Shown here one piece after another: positions 1-9,322 of a stretch of DNA of 64,000 bases. The stretch covers positions 62,001 through 126,000 of the forward strand of contig JAFWNM010000012.1 in NCBI GenBank assembly GCA_017510335.1. Direction: 5' to 3'. Each line of letters opens with the position of its first letter. Positions within the stretch are counted from its first letter, which is position 1. The translations under genes were made by a program, and so were the position numbers. The notes beneath the pieces were generated by a model, which did not search any database, was not told where the DNA came from, and saw only the letters and a program-made list of their open reading frames with translations. This stretch comes from Paracoccaceae bacterium (lineage in GTDB: Bacteria; Pseudomonadota; Alphaproteobacteria; Rhodobacterales; Rhodobacteraceae).

Positions 1-1142
1 GTATCCGGGCGCAGGTGCTGCAATTCCGGTCCTTGCGTCTGGTGGACAATAACCGCGAATTGCCCAACCAGATCGGGCAGACCATTTATGAACGCCGCTT
101 CGACATGCCGGGCCTTGGGGGTGTCGGGGGGCTTCGGCTGGAAGCGCATGGTCATTCGCGGCGCAGGCCCCTGGCGGGGGATGTGAAATCGGTTGCGCGC
201 TTCAGCGCTGATTTTGACTGGCGGCGCGATGCTGTGCTGCCCGGCGGGGTGGTGGGGGCGCTTGGTTTCACGCTGGGGCTGGACCATTTCGCCATCGCAC
301 CGGGGGCCACAGGGTTTGCACGTTCGAGCACGCGCCTTGTGCCCAATGCCATGGCGGAATTGCGCTGGCCGCTGGTGCGCGCCGATGCGGGCGGCGCAAC
401 CCATGTTGTGGAACCTGTGGCGCAGGTTATCTGGGGGCGGGACCGTGTAGATACACTTCCCAATGATATCAGCAGTATGCCCGAACTTGACGAAGGCAAT
501 CTGTTCAGCCACAGCCGGTTTGCCGCCCGCGACCAGCGCGAAATGGGGTTGCGGGCCAATCTGGGGCTAAGCTGGACGCGCCATGACCCACAGGGCTGGT
601 CCAGCACCTTTATTCTGGGCCGTGTCTGGCGCAAGGACGACCTTGGGCAGTTTTCGCCGCAATCCGCACTTGCGGGGCAGCGGTCGGATTGGTTGCTTGT
701 CAGCTCGCTTGATACCGATCAGGGCCTGACGCTAAGCAATCGTGCGCTGTTCAATTCAGACCTGCGCCTGACACGCAACGCGATGGAACTGGACTGGAGC
801 ACGGCAGAATATTCGATTTCCACCACCTATATGCATATTCGCGCCGATCCTGCGGAAAACCGCGCCGCAAAAGCGGCGGAATGGTCGTTGGACGGGTCGC
901 GCGCCCTGGATGAAAACTGGACCGCAAGTGTGAACTGGCGCTATGACATCGCGCGCAACCGCGCCGCACGCCTTGGGGCCGGGTTAAGCTTCGAGAATGA
1001 ATGCCTGCGGATGCAGATGGATGTCGAACGCCGCTTTGCCTCTGCCACGACAGCATCGGATACCACCAGCTTCGGGCTGAGCATTGATGTTCTGGGGGTG
1101 GGCGGCAACCCGTCACGGGCGCGGCGGGGGTGTTCGGGGTGA
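1..1142 (+). CDS. lptD: LPS-assembly protein LptD, C-terminal part (5' truncated by window edge)
   Basis: The reading frame is open from base 3 with no start in view, so this is the last ~379 codons of a longer gene. The protein has the alternating polar/aromatic pattern of outer-membrane beta strands and ends in the arrangement of the OstA/LptD C-terminal domain. LptD is the outer-membrane barrel that inserts lipopolysaccharide into the outer leaflet with LptE. The gene just downstream on the same strand encodes SurA, the periplasmic chaperone for such barrels; lptD-surA is a widespread proteobacterial pairing, and that context supports the call. The N-terminal OstA domain and signal peptide lie outside the window. 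Confidence 0.85.
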   Translation, partial: IRAQVLQFRSLRLVDNNRELPNQIGQTIYERRFDMPGLGGVGGLRLEAHGHSRRRPLAGDVKSVARFSADFDWRRDAVLPGGVVGALGFTLGLDHFAIAPGATGFARSSTRLVPNAMAELRWPLVRADAGGATHVVEPVAQVIWGRDRVDTLPNDISSMPELDEGNLFSHSRFAARDQREMGLRANLGLSWTRHDPQGWSSTFILGRVWRKDDLGQFSPQSALAGQRSDWLLVSSLDTDQGLTLSNRALFNSDLRLTRNAMELDWSTAEYSISTTYMHIRADPAENRAAKAAEWSLDGSRALDENWTASVNWRYDIARNRAARLGAGLSFENECLRMQMDVERRFASATTASDTTSFGLSIDVLGVGGNPSRARRGCSG

Positions 1143-1315
1143 CGCAACACAAGATGCGGCAGGGGCAGGAAACCTTGCAATCCGCCACCAGATTATCGCG
1201 CGCCATGATCCGCACAGGACACGCGCAGCGCATGGATGACAAAGCCGCGCATGTCATGTATGCAAACACCTGACCGACCATGAAATTTCAAGACCAACCG
1301 AACGGACCTGACCTG

Positions 1316-2554
1316 ATGCGTTTTTTCACTTCTTCCATCGTTTCGCGGCTTGGCATTGTGATGATGCTGTGCATCGGCGGGGTGTTCTGGGCCGCGACAG
1401 TCGCGCAGGCACAAGGCATGTTTGCACCGGCGCGTAAGGTCAATGACCGCATCATTACCAATTATGATGTATCCCAGCGCATGGCGTTTCTGGACCTGCT
1501 GAATGCGGGCGCGGTTGATATGCGGCAAGAAGCCCTGACGCGCCTGACCGAAGAAGCGGTGCAACAGGATTATGCCCACCGGCGCGGCATTCGCGTAACC
1601 AGTGACGACGTGGCCGAAGGGATGGCGGAATTCGCCGCGCGCGTGGAGTTGAGCGCCGAAGAAGTCCTGCAGATCATGCGCGATAGCGGTATTGATGTGG
1701 AAACCTTCCGCCAGTTCGTCACTGTCGGCCTGTTGTGGCGCAAGGTGGTCGAGCAGGAATTCCCGCCTTTGGTTTCGGTGACCGACAGCGATGTGGCGCG
1801 CGCGCGCGATATCAGCGCCATTCGTGGCACCCCGCGCGTTCTGCTGTCCGAGATATTCCTGCCAAGCGACCCCGAATTTGCCGAGGCTGTGGGCCAGATC
1901 ATGGAAATGATTGCCGGTGCGCGCACGCAGGAAGAATTTTCTGCCATTGCGCGCGAATTCTCGCTTGCGGGCACACGCGATCAAGGGGGGCGCCTGGACT
2001 GGATGCCGCTGGAAAACCTGCCCGGCAATATTGCTGCGCCGGTGTCCGTGGCCAATGCGGGCGAAATCATCGGGCCGTTGGATCTGAACGGGGCTTTTGC
2101 CTTTTTCCAGTTGCGTGCCACCGACAGCACCCGCGAGATTCCTGCCGATCAGGTCCAATTGACCTATAAGCGCCTGCTGCTGCCCGGCGGGCGCAGTGCA
2201 GAGAATCTGGACCGTGTTGCGCGTATTCGCGCAAATGTGCGCAGTTGTTCGGAACTGGGGGGCTTCGCCAGCGACCTGAGTGATGCCGCCCTAAGTGAAC
2301 GTACCGAATTTCAGCGCGACATCGCGCAATCTGATGCGATTGAACTGGCACGACTGGACCGGAACGAAGTGTCGGCCAATACAGTCGAAGGTGGCAACCT
2401 GGTCGTTGTAATGCTGTGCGCGCGCGAACTGCAATTCGAGGGGCGCCCTGAAGACAGCCAACTTAGCGATATTCTGTTTGACCAGCGCATGGGCCGCATG
2501 GCCGATGTCAAGTTGCAGGAACTTGTCGCAGATGCGGAAGTTCAGGATTACTGA
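1316..2554 (+). CDS. surA: Periplasmic peptidyl-prolyl isomerase/chaperone SurA
   Basis: The ATG at 1316 begins a classic signal peptide (positively charged start, hydrophobic core, AQA-type cleavage near residue 33). An in-frame ATG at 1280 would add 12 polar residues and is the alternative. The mature part starts with the SurA N-terminal chaperone region (VNDRIITNYDVSQRMAFLDL), then one parvulin-type PPIase domain (roughly residues 170-280, with the DQGGRLDW segment) and a C-terminal helix region. About 412 aa, normal for alphaproteobacterial SurA with one recognisable parvulin domain. It escorts unfolded outer-membrane proteins, including LptD encoded upstream. The pdxA and rsmA genes that often follow are absent here. 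Confidence 0.88.
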   Translation: MRFFTSSIVSRLGIVMMLCIGGVFWAATVAQAQGMFAPARKVNDRIITNYDVSQRMAFLDLLNAGAVDMRQEALTRLTEEAVQQDYAHRRGIRVTSDDVAEGMAEFAARVELSAEEVLQIMRDSGIDVETFRQFVTVGLLWRKVVEQEFPPLVSVTDSDVARARDISAIRGTPRVLLSEIFLPSDPEFAEAVGQIMEMIAGARTQEEFSAIAREFSLAGTRDQGGRLDWMPLENLPGNIAAPVSVANAGEIIGPLDLNGAFAFFQLRATDSTREIPADQVQLTYKRLLLPGGRSAENLDRVARIRANVRSCSELGGFASDLSDAALSERTEFQRDIAQSDAIELARLDRNEVSANTVEGGNLVVVMLCARELQFEGRPEDSQLSDILFDQRMGRMADVKLQELVADAEVQDY

Positions 2555-2588
2555 AGCAGTCCTGAAGCCGGACATCACCAAAAGCGAT

Positions 2589-2632
2589 AGGGCGGGCAGG
2601 CTGGCAATGTTCAGCTTGCCCGCCTTGCTTTT
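2589..2632 (+). terminator. Terminator hairpin after surA
   Basis: Inverted repeat GGCGGGCA (2591-2598) / TGCCCGCC (2617-2624) with extra inner pairs GCTG/CAGC, followed by TTGCTTTT. It lies between the convergent surA and regulator genes and could stop transcription from the surA side. The U-tract is imperfect. Confidence 0.5.
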
Positions 2633-2693
2633 GGCGCGTGTCACATGTTCGGGATGAAAACGCCGCGCGCCCCCCGCGTGGGGGCGTCAGGGG

Positions 2694-3776
2694 CTATTCC
2701 CTGTCGTCCGATGATCGCGCGCCGCGTTCGCGATAAGGTGTCGTGTTATAATGCGCGCGGTAGCATTTCGAAAAATGTGATGGTGACGTGAAGCCAGACG
2801 CCAGCGCAACATTAATGACGCTCATATCCGTTTGCATCAGCAGGTTGCGGGCACGTTCCAGGCGCAACTCCGTATAATAGCGTTTCGGGCTGCGGTTCAG
2901 GTAGCGGCGAAACAGCCGTTCAAGCTGGCGGGTGGACATGTCCACATCCTGCGCCAGTTCGGCGGGGCTGATCGGGTCTTCGATATGGCTTTCCATGATT
3001 TCGATGACGCGGGCCAGTTTGGGGTGGCGCACGCCAATACGCGCGGGAATGGACAGGCGTTGCGTGTCGCGGTTTGTTCGGATGGACGAATAGATTAACT
3101 GGTCGGCCACAGAATTGGCAATCGCACTGTCATGGGCATTTGCGATGATGGTCAACATCATGTCCAGCGCGGCCATACCACCGGCGGAAGTGACGCGGGT
3201 GCCGTCAATCACGAAAACGGATTTGGTCAGGTCGATATCGGGGAAATCCTCGGCGAAGCTTGTGTGGTTTTCCCAGTGAATTGTCGCGCGGCGGTTGTCC
3301 AGCAACCCCGCCTTGGCCAGTGCCCAACCCCCTGTGCAAATGCCCCCGATGACATTGCCATAGCGTGCGCGCTTGCGCAGCCATGCCAGAATGGCCGGGG
3401 TGGTTGCGCGATTCGCATCCACGCCGCCACAGACAATAACAGTTGCTTCCTTATGCAGATCTTCCATGCCGGAATGAACACTTACCTGTGTTCCGTTGGA
3501 ACAGGTGACTGGGTGTCCGCTTTCGCTGATCAATTGCCAGGTATACAGCGTTTTACCCGCAACCCGGTTGGCCAGCCGCAAGGGTTCAATCGCCGCAGAG
3601 AATGCGATCAGGGTGAACCTGTCCAGCAGAAGAAAGGCAAAATGGCGCGGCATGACACTGGCTGCGCTGTCTTGCGCGGCATCTGGACGGGGGGCGAGGG
3701 GGGGGGATATCGTGGAACGTGCCATCTGGGGTGCTGTGGGTGTTGCTGTTTGATGGTGGACACAATCAGCTTTCAT
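2694..3776 (-). CDS. GlxA-family AraC-type transcriptional regulator (GbdR-like)
   Basis: Two-domain regulator. Residues ~43-210 form a DJ-1/PfpI class-I amidotransferase-like sensing domain ([21 protein letters not shown]; nucleophile-elbow-like GGICTGG), and residues ~255-350 hold two AraC helix-turn-helix units ([48 protein letters not shown]). The first segment resembles the GbdR/CdhR branch, which responds to glycine betaine, dimethylglycine or carnitine metabolites; that ligand is an inference. Length 360 aa if the ATG at 3776 is used. ATGs at 3722 and 3653 are possible because the first ~40 residues are low-complexity, and no start has a strong Shine-Dalgarno. Transcribed divergently from the DAHP synthase gene. 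Confidence 0.85.
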   Translation of the reverse strand: MKADCVHHQTATPTAPQMARSTISPPLAPRPDAAQDSAASVMPRHFAFLLLDRFTLIAFSAAIEPLRLANRVAGKTLYTWQLISESGHPVTCSNGTQVSVHSGMEDLHKEATVIVCGGVDANRATTPAILAWLRKRARYGNVIGGICTGGWALAKAGLLDNRRATIHWENHTSFAEDFPDIDLTKSVFVIDGTRVTSAGGMAALDMMLTIIANAHDSAIANSVADQLIYSSIRTNRDTQRLSIPARIGVRHPKLARVIEIMESHIEDPISPAELAQDVDMSTRQLERLFRRYLNRSPKRYYTELRLERARNLLMQTDMSVINVALASGFTSPSHFSKCYRAHYNTTPYRERGARSSDDRE

Positions 3777-3883
3777 TCAGTGTGACAAGTCCAATCGTGT
3801 TTGCATACTTGGCCCCGCCTTCGTATAGATGCACCTGCGGCGCGACCGCTAACACATCGGATCATGATAAACCGGAGGGTGCC

Positions 3884-5251
3884 ATGACACATGGCTGGAC
3901 GAAATCAACCTGGCGCAGCAAACCCCGGATCCAGATGCCCGATTATCCCGATCAGACCATGCTGGCCCAGGTGGAAGCGCAATTGTCAAAATACCCGCCG
4001 CTGGTGTTTGCGGGCGAAGTGCGCGCACTGAAACGCAAGCTGGGTGCCGCCGCCAAAGGCGAGGCGTTTTTGCTACAAGGCGGCGATTGCGCCGAGAGTT
4101 TTTCGGAATTCACCGCTGACAGCATCCGCGACACGTTCAAGGTGTTGTTGCAAATGGCCATCGTGCTGACCTATGGCGCAAAAGTGCCGGTAATCAAGGT
4201 TGGCCGTATGGCGGGCCAGTTCGCCAAGCCCCGGTCAACCCCCACGGAAACTGTGGGCGGCGTTGAACTGCCCAGTTACCGCGGCGATATTATCAATGGG
4301 TTTGAATTCACCGCCGATGCGCGCATTCCTGACCCGGGCCGCATGCTGCAAGCCTATACACAGGCTGCCGCCAGCCTGAACCTGCTGCGTGCCTTTTCCA
4401 AGGGCGGCTATGCCGATATGCACCGTGTCCATAACTGGACACTGGGGTTTGCCAGTGGTGACAAGGCGGAACGCTACCGTGAAATGACCACGCGCATTTC
4501 CGATACGCTGGATTTTCTGACTGCAGCGGGCATCACATCCGAAACCAGCAAGGACCTGGCCGAGGTGGATTTCTTCACCAGCCATGAAGCGCTTTTGCTG
4601 GAATATGAAGAAGCACTGTGCAGGATTGATTCGACATCAGGCATGCCTGTGGCCGGGTCCGGCCATCTGATCTGGATTGGGGACCGCACCCGCCAGCCCG
4701 ATGGCGCGCATGTTGAATTTTGCACAGGGGTCCAGAACCCGATTGGTTTGAAATGCGGCCCGTCGCTGACAGCCGATGACCTGAAAGCGCTTGTCGCCAA
4801 GCTGAACCCCCAGAACGAACCCGGCCGCCTGACGCTGATTGCCCGGTTCGGGGCCGGGAGTGTGGGCGACCATCTGCCGCGTCTGATCAAGGCGATACAG
4901 GAAGAAGGGGCGAATGTGCTTTGGACCTGTGATCCGATGCATGGCAACACCATCAAATCGTCAACGGGCTATAAGACACGCCCGTTTGATTCGGTGCTGC
5001 GCGAAGTGCGCGAATTCTTTGCGGTTCATAACGCTGAAGGCACCATTCCCGGCGGTGTTCATTTTGAAATGACCGGCAAAGATGTGACCGAATGCACAGG
5101 TGGCTTGCGCGCGGTGTCCGATGAGGACCTGTCCCAGCGGTATCATACCGCATGCGATCCGCGCCTGAACGCCAGCCAGTCGCTGGAACTGGCGTTTCTG
5201 GTGGCAGAGGAACTTGTGGGCCGGCGCGCGAAACTGTCCGCGGCAATATAA
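3884..5251 (+). CDS. aroG: Class II 3-deoxy-7-phosphoheptulonate (DAHP) synthase
   Basis: First enzyme of the shikimate pathway, condensing phosphoenolpyruvate and erythrose 4-phosphate. The 455-aa protein is the plant/actinobacterial class II type, with [25 protein letters not shown], and the late [10 protein letters not shown] and [15 protein letters not shown] segments that supply metal and substrate ligands. ATG 3884 is chosen because it has a good Shine-Dalgarno (CGGAGGGTGCC just before it) and matches the family start. The frame is open further upstream to 3719, but that part has no family character. Monocistronic by context, ending in a strong hairpin at 5320-5345. The symbol is used loosely for class II enzymes. 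Confidence 0.93.
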   Translation: MTHGWTKSTWRSKPRIQMPDYPDQTMLAQVEAQLSKYPPLVFAGEVRALKRKLGAAAKGEAFLLQGGDCAESFSEFTADSIRDTFKVLLQMAIVLTYGAKVPVIKVGRMAGQFAKPRSTPTETVGGVELPSYRGDIINGFEFTADARIPDPGRMLQAYTQAAASLNLLRAFSKGGYADMHRVHNWTLGFASGDKAERYREMTTRISDTLDFLTAAGITSETSKDLAEVDFFTSHEALLLEYEEALCRIDSTSGMPVAGSGHLIWIGDRTRQPDGAHVEFCTGVQNPIGLKCGPSLTADDLKALVAKLNPQNEPGRLTLIARFGAGSVGDHLPRLIKAIQEEGANVLWTCDPMHGNTIKSSTGYKTRPFDSVLREVREFFAVHNAEGTIPGGVHFEMTGKDVTECTGGLRAVSDEDLSQRYHTACDPRLNASQSLELAFLVAEELVGRRAKLSAAI

Positions 5252-5319
5252 ACAGGGGTGGGGCGGCGACAGAAACAGCGCCGCCCACGACTGTATAATC
5301 CATATTCATAAACAAATTT

Positions 5320-5352
5320 GGCGCCGAAGCAGATGCTTCGGCGCCATTTCAA
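5320..5352 (+). terminator. Perfect 11-bp hairpin downstream of DAHP synthase
   Basis: GGCGCCGAAGC (5320-5330), 4-nt loop, GCTTCGGCGCC (5335-5345), flanked by AT-rich sequence (AAATTT on the left, ATTTCAAATTT on the right). The symmetry would serve transcripts from either strand; the + strand aroG-type gene ends 68 bp upstream. The T-tract is weak. Confidence 0.6.
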
Positions 5353-5422
5353 ATTTATTGGTATGGCCTGCAGGCGAAAAAGGTCTTCCTGAAATTCCGG
5401 CAGATGTTTTCAAGCCCGAAAA

Positions 5423-5516
5423 GAGCATGCCGCGCCCATTCGCTTTCACGAGACATGCTCTAGCTTACTGATCTTCGCATGTGCGAGAAGCCTGGAACCT
5501 GGACCCGCAATTACGC
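5423..5516 (+). repeat. Two-hairpin intergenic repeat, copy A (diverged)
   Basis: Matches the dispersed ~95-bp repeat found also at 9103, 9206, 31758, 38238 and 49567. Hairpin 1 is GAGCATG...CATGCTC, followed by the conserved spacer (CTTACTGATCTTCGCATGTGC) and a degraded second hairpin with the GGAACC core. It fills the gap between the aroG terminator and the PAS gene. The rest of the 349-bp gap (5252-5600) shows no gene. Confidence 0.7.
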
Positions 5517-5600
5517 AATATGCGCTGCTGAAAATGATGTCATGAAATTTGTGTCATGGTCGTTGGGGCAGTGCCTGGCGTCCCTGACGGGGCAGGCAAG

Positions 5601-6206
5601 TTATGCCTTGCCACCGTTGATAACGCGCAGGAAGGGGGTCTTTGTCGGGTGTTGCTCTGGTTCTGGCAGGGCTTGGGGGGCGGCCAGGCCAAAGCGGCGC
5701 GGGGTGCGTCCCACTTCGCCTTTCTGGCCGATCACGCCCAGAACGCGGGAAATGCGGCCTTTGCTGTCGCATAGTGGCATCAGCGCCATCATGCCTTCAA
5801 GCTGCGGGCGCCCGAACCCTTCTTCCCCCTGAAGCGACAATGTAACGCGTGCCCCACGGCTGACCTGTTCACAGGCCAACATGATTTCCTGACGTGCCGC
5901 GCCCGCGAACAAGGTCGTCAGGGGCATGCCGCGCATGTCCAGGCCTGTCAATTCCTCGATCCGGTGCCCGACGATGCGCAAGCGCGCCACGCGCGGTGTG
6001 ACCAGTTCCGCCAGAAAGACATGCGCCAGCACGTCCGACAAGGCACGCGCATCGACCAGCATGCGGTCGGGGGCCAGGCCTGTTTTGGGCAGCGACGCCC
6101 AATAGGCACCGACACGGTTGACTACTGAAAAACAGCTGTCGCGTGCCTCTGCAGTGTCCAGCAGGGTGGCGCTTGTCGATGTGAACGCGGATTCAGTCAT
6201 GGTCAT
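5601..6206 (-). CDS. PAS-domain protein (PAS_5 type), function unknown
   Basis: A 201-aa soluble protein whose central part (about residues 35-160) reads like the alphaproteobacterial PAS_5 family: a core such as LRIVGHRIEELTGLDMRGMPL, later strands with MMALMPLCDSKGRISRVLGVIGQ, and a variable basic tail. No kinase, GGDEF, EAL or DNA-binding domain is attached, so it is either a stand-alone sensor or works through a partner. The ATG at 6206 is preceded by a purine-rich stretch (GGTATGACC). Divergent from the yicC gene with 230 bp between them. Ligand and partner cannot be read from sequence. Confidence 0.72.
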   Translation of the reverse strand: MTMTESAFTSTSATLLDTAEARDSCFSVVNRVGAYWASLPKTGLAPDRMLVDARALSDVLAHVFLAELVTPRVARLRIVGHRIEELTGLDMRGMPLTTLFAGAARQEIMLACEQVSRGARVTLSLQGEEGFGRPQLEGMMALMPLCDSKGRISRVLGVIGQKGEVGRTPRRFGLAAPQALPEPEQHPTKTPFLRVINGGKA

Positions 6207-6436
6207 ACCCTTTCAACTCGGCGGAAGTTCGTGCAGTGGTGCGGCGTCAGGACCAGAGCTTCCGGCGTTTTGCCAACTTCGGTTTCTGGCTTCATAATCT
6301 CTCAAGGTGTCTTAATAAGGCATGAATAGCGCATATTTTTCCTAAATTCTGCCACATTTTGCACAAATGGTTAATGCGCGCGATTCCGCCGCAGGCGCTG
6401 CCGGCCGACATGGCACATGTTATGGGAAAAATAGCC

Positions 6437-7339
6437 ATGTATTCGATGACAGGCTTTGCCAGCAAATCCACCATGACCGAGCTGGATGGAATTGATCTGG
6501 TGCTGGAATGGGACATCCGCGCGGTGAATGGCCCCGGGTTGGATATTCGGTTTCGTCTGCCGGAAAGTGTTGTTTTTATAGAAAAAAACCTAAGGGAACA
6601 GCTTGCCGCCACGGTGTCGCGCGGGACAGTTAATGTGGCGCTGAAGGTGCAATATCACGGTGGGGCCGCGCTGGGAATGATTGACCATTCCGTGCTCGAT
6701 TCCGTTCTTGCAGGCCTGACCGCAGTGACCGCCAAAGCGCAGTCGATGGGCGTTCAACTGGCGCCCCCATCGGCCCTTGATGTGCTGGGATGGCGGTCGG
6801 TTTTGCCCAGTGGACAAGATTTTGCCGCAATTGATCCGGCGAATCTGGGCCAGATTGTGGCAGCGGATTTTGGCCTGCTGCTGGAGGACTTCAACGCCAT
6901 GCGACTCAGTGAAGGGGGGGAACTGGTGCGAATTCTGGACGGGGTGCTGGACCAGATTGCCGCGTTGACCCTTGCCGCGCGCGACATACTGCCCGAACGC
7001 AGGCACCACGTCACCGAGGTGATGCGCAAAGCGCTGGAGCATCTGACCGAAGCCGCCCGCCCTGATGCCGCACGGGTTGAACAGGAACTGGCCTTGATTG
7101 CGATCAAGGCAGATGTCACCGAAGAAATTGACAGGCTTGCCGCCCATTGCGACGCCGCGCGTGCGTTGCTGCGTGGTGGTCGTGCGGCGGGGCGCAAGCT
7201 TGATTTTCTGACGCAGGAACTGAACCGGGAAGCCAACACCCTGTGTTCCAAATCCCAGCATCTTGGACTAAGCAGGATTGGGCTTGATCTGAAAGCGGCA
7301 ATCGATCAGATGCGCGAGCAAGTTCAAAACCTGGAGTAA
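6437..7339 (+). CDS. yicC: YicC/YloC family endoribonuclease
   Basis: Starts with the family signature MYSMTGFA and continues with the YicC N-terminal domain ([20 protein letters not shown]) and the DUF1732-like C-terminal domain ([17 protein letters not shown] ... [21 protein letters not shown]). 300 aa, normal length. YicC proteins are RNA endonucleases linked to stationary phase and sRNA turnover in other bacteria. The ATG at 6437 fits the family N-terminus; upstream in-frame ATGs (6359, 6413) would add unconserved residues. gmk follows after 5 bp, a conserved yicC-gmk pair. Confidence 0.92.
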   Translation: MYSMTGFASKSTMTELDGIDLVLEWDIRAVNGPGLDIRFRLPESVVFIEKNLREQLAATVSRGTVNVALKVQYHGGAALGMIDHSVLDSVLAGLTAVTAKAQSMGVQLAPPSALDVLGWRSVLPSGQDFAAIDPANLGQIVAADFGLLLEDFNAMRLSEGGELVRILDGVLDQIAALTLAARDILPERRHHVTEVMRKALEHLTEAARPDAARVEQELALIAIKADVTEEIDRLAAHCDAARALLRGGRAAGRKLDFLTQELNREANTLCSKSQHLGLSRIGLDLKAAIDQMREQVQNLE

Positions 7340-7344
7340 CCCCC

Positions 7345-7986
7345 ATGAAACGACGCGGCCTGCTGATCATCCTGTCCTCTCCATCAGGGGCGGGAAAGTC
7401 GACATTGGCCAAACGCCTTATGGCGTGGGACCCGTCCATCCGGTTTTCCGTATCCGCCACCACACGCGCCCCCCGTCCGGGCGAAGTGGACGGGCGCGAA
7501 TATTATTTCCGCACAAGAGAGGATTTCACTGCCATGATCGACGCAGGCGAGATGCTGGAACATGCGGAAGTGTTCGGGAATTACTATGGTTCGCCCAAAG
7601 GGCCAGTGGAACAGGCCATGTCCGAAGGGCGCGACACCTTGTTCGATATTGACTGGCAAGGCGGCCAGCAGGTTCGCAATTCCACCCTTGGCAAGGATGT
7701 CATCTCAATTTTTGTCTTGCCCCCGTCCATTGCCGAACTGGAATCGCGCCTGCGTGGACGCGCGCAAGACAGTGATGACGTGATCGCGGGCCGCATGCGC
7801 AAATCGCGCGATGAAATCAGTCATTGGGCGGAATATGACTATGTTCTGGTCAATGATGATCTGGAGCAAACCCACACGGCGCTGTGTGGCATCATTCAGG
7901 CCGAACGCCAGCGCCGGGAACGCCAGCCCGGCTTGAACGAGTTTGTCCGCACCCTGAATGCCGAATTCGAGGCGCGCAAAACCTGA
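7345..7986 (+). CDS. gmk: Guanylate kinase
   Basis: Phosphorylates GMP to GDP with ATP. The P-loop is at residues 9-17 (SSPSGAGKS), followed by the GMP-binding segment with [21 protein letters not shown], then [20 protein letters not shown] and the [10 protein letters not shown] strand. 213 aa, as usual. Translationally close to yicC (5 bp gap, CTGGAGTAACCCCC supplies the ribosome site), so probably one transcript. Confidence 0.96.
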   Translation: MKRRGLLIILSSPSGAGKSTLAKRLMAWDPSIRFSVSATTRAPRPGEVDGREYYFRTREDFTAMIDAGEMLEHAEVFGNYYGSPKGPVEQAMSEGRDTLFDIDWQGGQQVRNSTLGKDVISIFVLPPSIAELESRLRGRAQDSDDVIAGRMRKSRDEISHWAEYDYVLVNDDLEQTHTALCGIIQAERQRRERQPGLNEFVRTLNAEFEARKT

Positions 7987-8107
7987 GCAATGTCGCCCGG
8001 TCCGAAACCATGCCCCTTGCATGACAGTCGAATGTCGCTTGCGTTTACCTTTGGTTATGGTCTGTGTCCTATTTTGAGGGTGTAGGATCAGATATGGGCA
8101 TTGCGCG

Positions 8108-8293
8108 ATGTTGGTAATTTCTATGCTTCTGGCAGTGATCACCGGGTTGTTCTCGGCTACCGCTGTTATTTTGCTGGGGTACGGGCCAGTTTGGGCGTTG
8201 CTGGCCTACAGTCTGTCAGGCGCTGTTGGTCTGGTGCTTGCTTCCTGTGTGATTGTGGCCGCAAATACACCGCAGGTGCGCCCAACCGCCTAA
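8108..8293 (+). CDS. Small two-helix membrane protein, unknown function
   Basis: A 61-aa frame with two hydrophobic stretches (about residues 2-24 and 28-52) separated by a short GYGP turn, and a short polar tail. Amino-acid use is that of an inner-membrane hairpin protein, not of random shadow sequence. It sits between gmk and the candidate 6S RNA, ending 7 bp before the RNA. No clear Shine-Dalgarno is visible and no family is recognised, so the call rests on composition and position. Confidence 0.45.
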   Translation: MLVISMLLAVITGLFSATAVILLGYGPVWALLAYSLSGAVGLVLASCVIVAANTPQVRPTA

Positions 8294-8299
8294 GTGGGG

Positions 8300-8465
8300 T
8301 GCGGCGGGTGTGCCAGTCCGGCGACGGCTGGTGGCAACTGTGCTTGACCCTTCTGCAAAGCGCCAATATCCTTTTTGCGTCATGCCGCTGACATGGGACA
8401 TGGCAAAACCCGCCAAGGGTGTTTCGCTTTTGTGTTGGCGCTGATACACACTTACCCGGTGCAGG
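8300..8465 (+). ncRNA. ssrS: Candidate 6S RNA (RNA-polymerase-binding regulator)
   Basis: Three points agree. (1) Position: immediately upstream of the 5-formyl-THF cyclo-ligase gene, the linkage known for 6S RNA in many proteobacteria. (2) Size ~166 nt. (3) Fold: a closing stem (8305-8312 region CGGGTGTG with CACACTTACCCG at 8447-8458), an inner stem AGCGCCAA (8363-8370) / TTGGCGCT (8435-8442), and an apical arm TTTTGC-GT-CATG / CATGGCAAAA around 8378-8407, leaving large internal bubbles as in 6S. Segments such as GCGCCAATATCC resemble the conserved 5' side of 6S. 6S traps the housekeeping holoenzyme in stationary phase. Ends are approximate; a covariance-model search was not possible. Confidence 0.6.
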
Positions 8466-8483
8466 CAGCAGGGGGCGGGTGTA

Positions 8484-9077
8484 ATGCAAACTGACATTTC
8501 CCATCGTAAAGCGGCAGCGCGCCTTCAGGCGACGGCCAACCGGAACGCTGCGTTTCTGGCGGGACACCGCAGCCGGGATGCGGATATGGCCGCACATGGT
8601 TTGCTGGGCCTTCTGAAAGGGCAGTTTGGCGCTGGTCTGGCCGATGTGGTCTTGGCGGGCTATATGCCGATGCGGTCCGAAATAGACCCACTTCCGGCAA
8701 TGGCGCAGCATCCTGGCCCGGTCTGCGTTCCCGTCATTACCGGGACCGGCCAACCGCTGGAGTTTCACCGATGGACCCCGCAAACCCCGATGCGCGAAGG
8801 TCCGTTCAAGGCGCTGATCCCCGTCGAACGTGACCCCATGACACCGCGGGCGCTGATTGTGCCGTTGCTGGCATTCGATCTGAACGGCTACAGGTTGGGC
8901 TATGGCGGCGGGTTTTATGACCGCAGTTTGGAAAAACTGCGCAAGGACGGGCCGGTTCTGGCGGTCGGGCTGGCATTTGATGCCCAGATCTGTGATCAGG
9001 TTCCGGTAAATGCCACTGACCAGCAGCTTGACGCTGTCGTGACAGGGCGCGGTGTGGTCTGGTCGCGTTTGGTCTGA
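8484..9077 (+). CDS. 5-formyltetrahydrofolate cyclo-ligase
   Basis: Converts 5-formyl-THF to 5,10-methenyl-THF with ATP (MTHFS/YgfA family). Diagnostic segments are the ADVVLAGYMPMRSEIDP region, PREGPFKAL-like loop and the highly conserved GYGGGFYDRSL near residue 137. 197 aa, full length. Start ATG 8484 lies 18 bp after the candidate 6S RNA, so it is probably co-transcribed with or processed from the 6S precursor, as in other proteobacteria. Confidence 0.93.
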   Translation: MQTDISHRKAAARLQATANRNAAFLAGHRSRDADMAAHGLLGLLKGQFGAGLADVVLAGYMPMRSEIDPLPAMAQHPGPVCVPVITGTGQPLEFHRWTPQTPMREGPFKALIPVERDPMTPRALIVPLLAFDLNGYRLGYGGGFYDRSLEKLRKDGPVLAVGLAFDAQICDQVPVNATDQQLDAVVTGRGVVWSRLV

Positions 9078-9102
9078 CGCGGGCGCGGAAATCGTTGCGA
9101 AT

Positions 9103-9203
9103 GCGTGTTGCGCAAAAGTGGAAGCCGATTTTGAGCAACACGAACATGCAAATCAATAGGTTAGATCATGCCGCGTGAATGCGAATGAACGTGACATGAT
9201 CTA
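9103..9203 (-). repeat. Two-hairpin intergenic repeat, copy B-left
   Basis: Reverse-strand copy of the dispersed repeat. Hairpin 1 reads GATCATGTCACG / CGCGGCATGATC and hairpin 2 GTGTTGCtCAAAA / TTTTGcGCAACAC, around the GGCTTCCA core. It forms an inverted pair with the next copy, so 9103-9302 could fold into one long structure. Confidence 0.75.
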
Positions 9204-9205
9204 AA

Positions 9206-9302
9206 GCGTGTTGCGTTCATTGGCCGTCACGCGACCCACTCCAACCCTGTGTGGTCGCGTGCGGGTATGCGCAACCGGCTCCCACTTTTGCGCAACACGC
9301 GC
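9206..9302 (+). repeat. Two-hairpin intergenic repeat, copy B-right
   Basis: Forward copy facing copy B-left. The first hairpin is degraded (GTTCATTGGCCGTCACGCGA), the second is intact (TGCGCAA / TTGCGCA around CCGGCTCCCA). Together the two copies fill the 245-bp gap between the cyclo-ligase gene and the AI-2E permease gene, which converge here, so the structure may act as a shared transcription stop. Confidence 0.7.
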
Positions 9303-9322
9303 GAATTGCCGTGGCAGATGTG

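Noticed and set aside
1193-2158. 321-codon minus-strand frame opposite surA
   Set aside because: Shadow of surA; no start context, domain or sensible neighbours.
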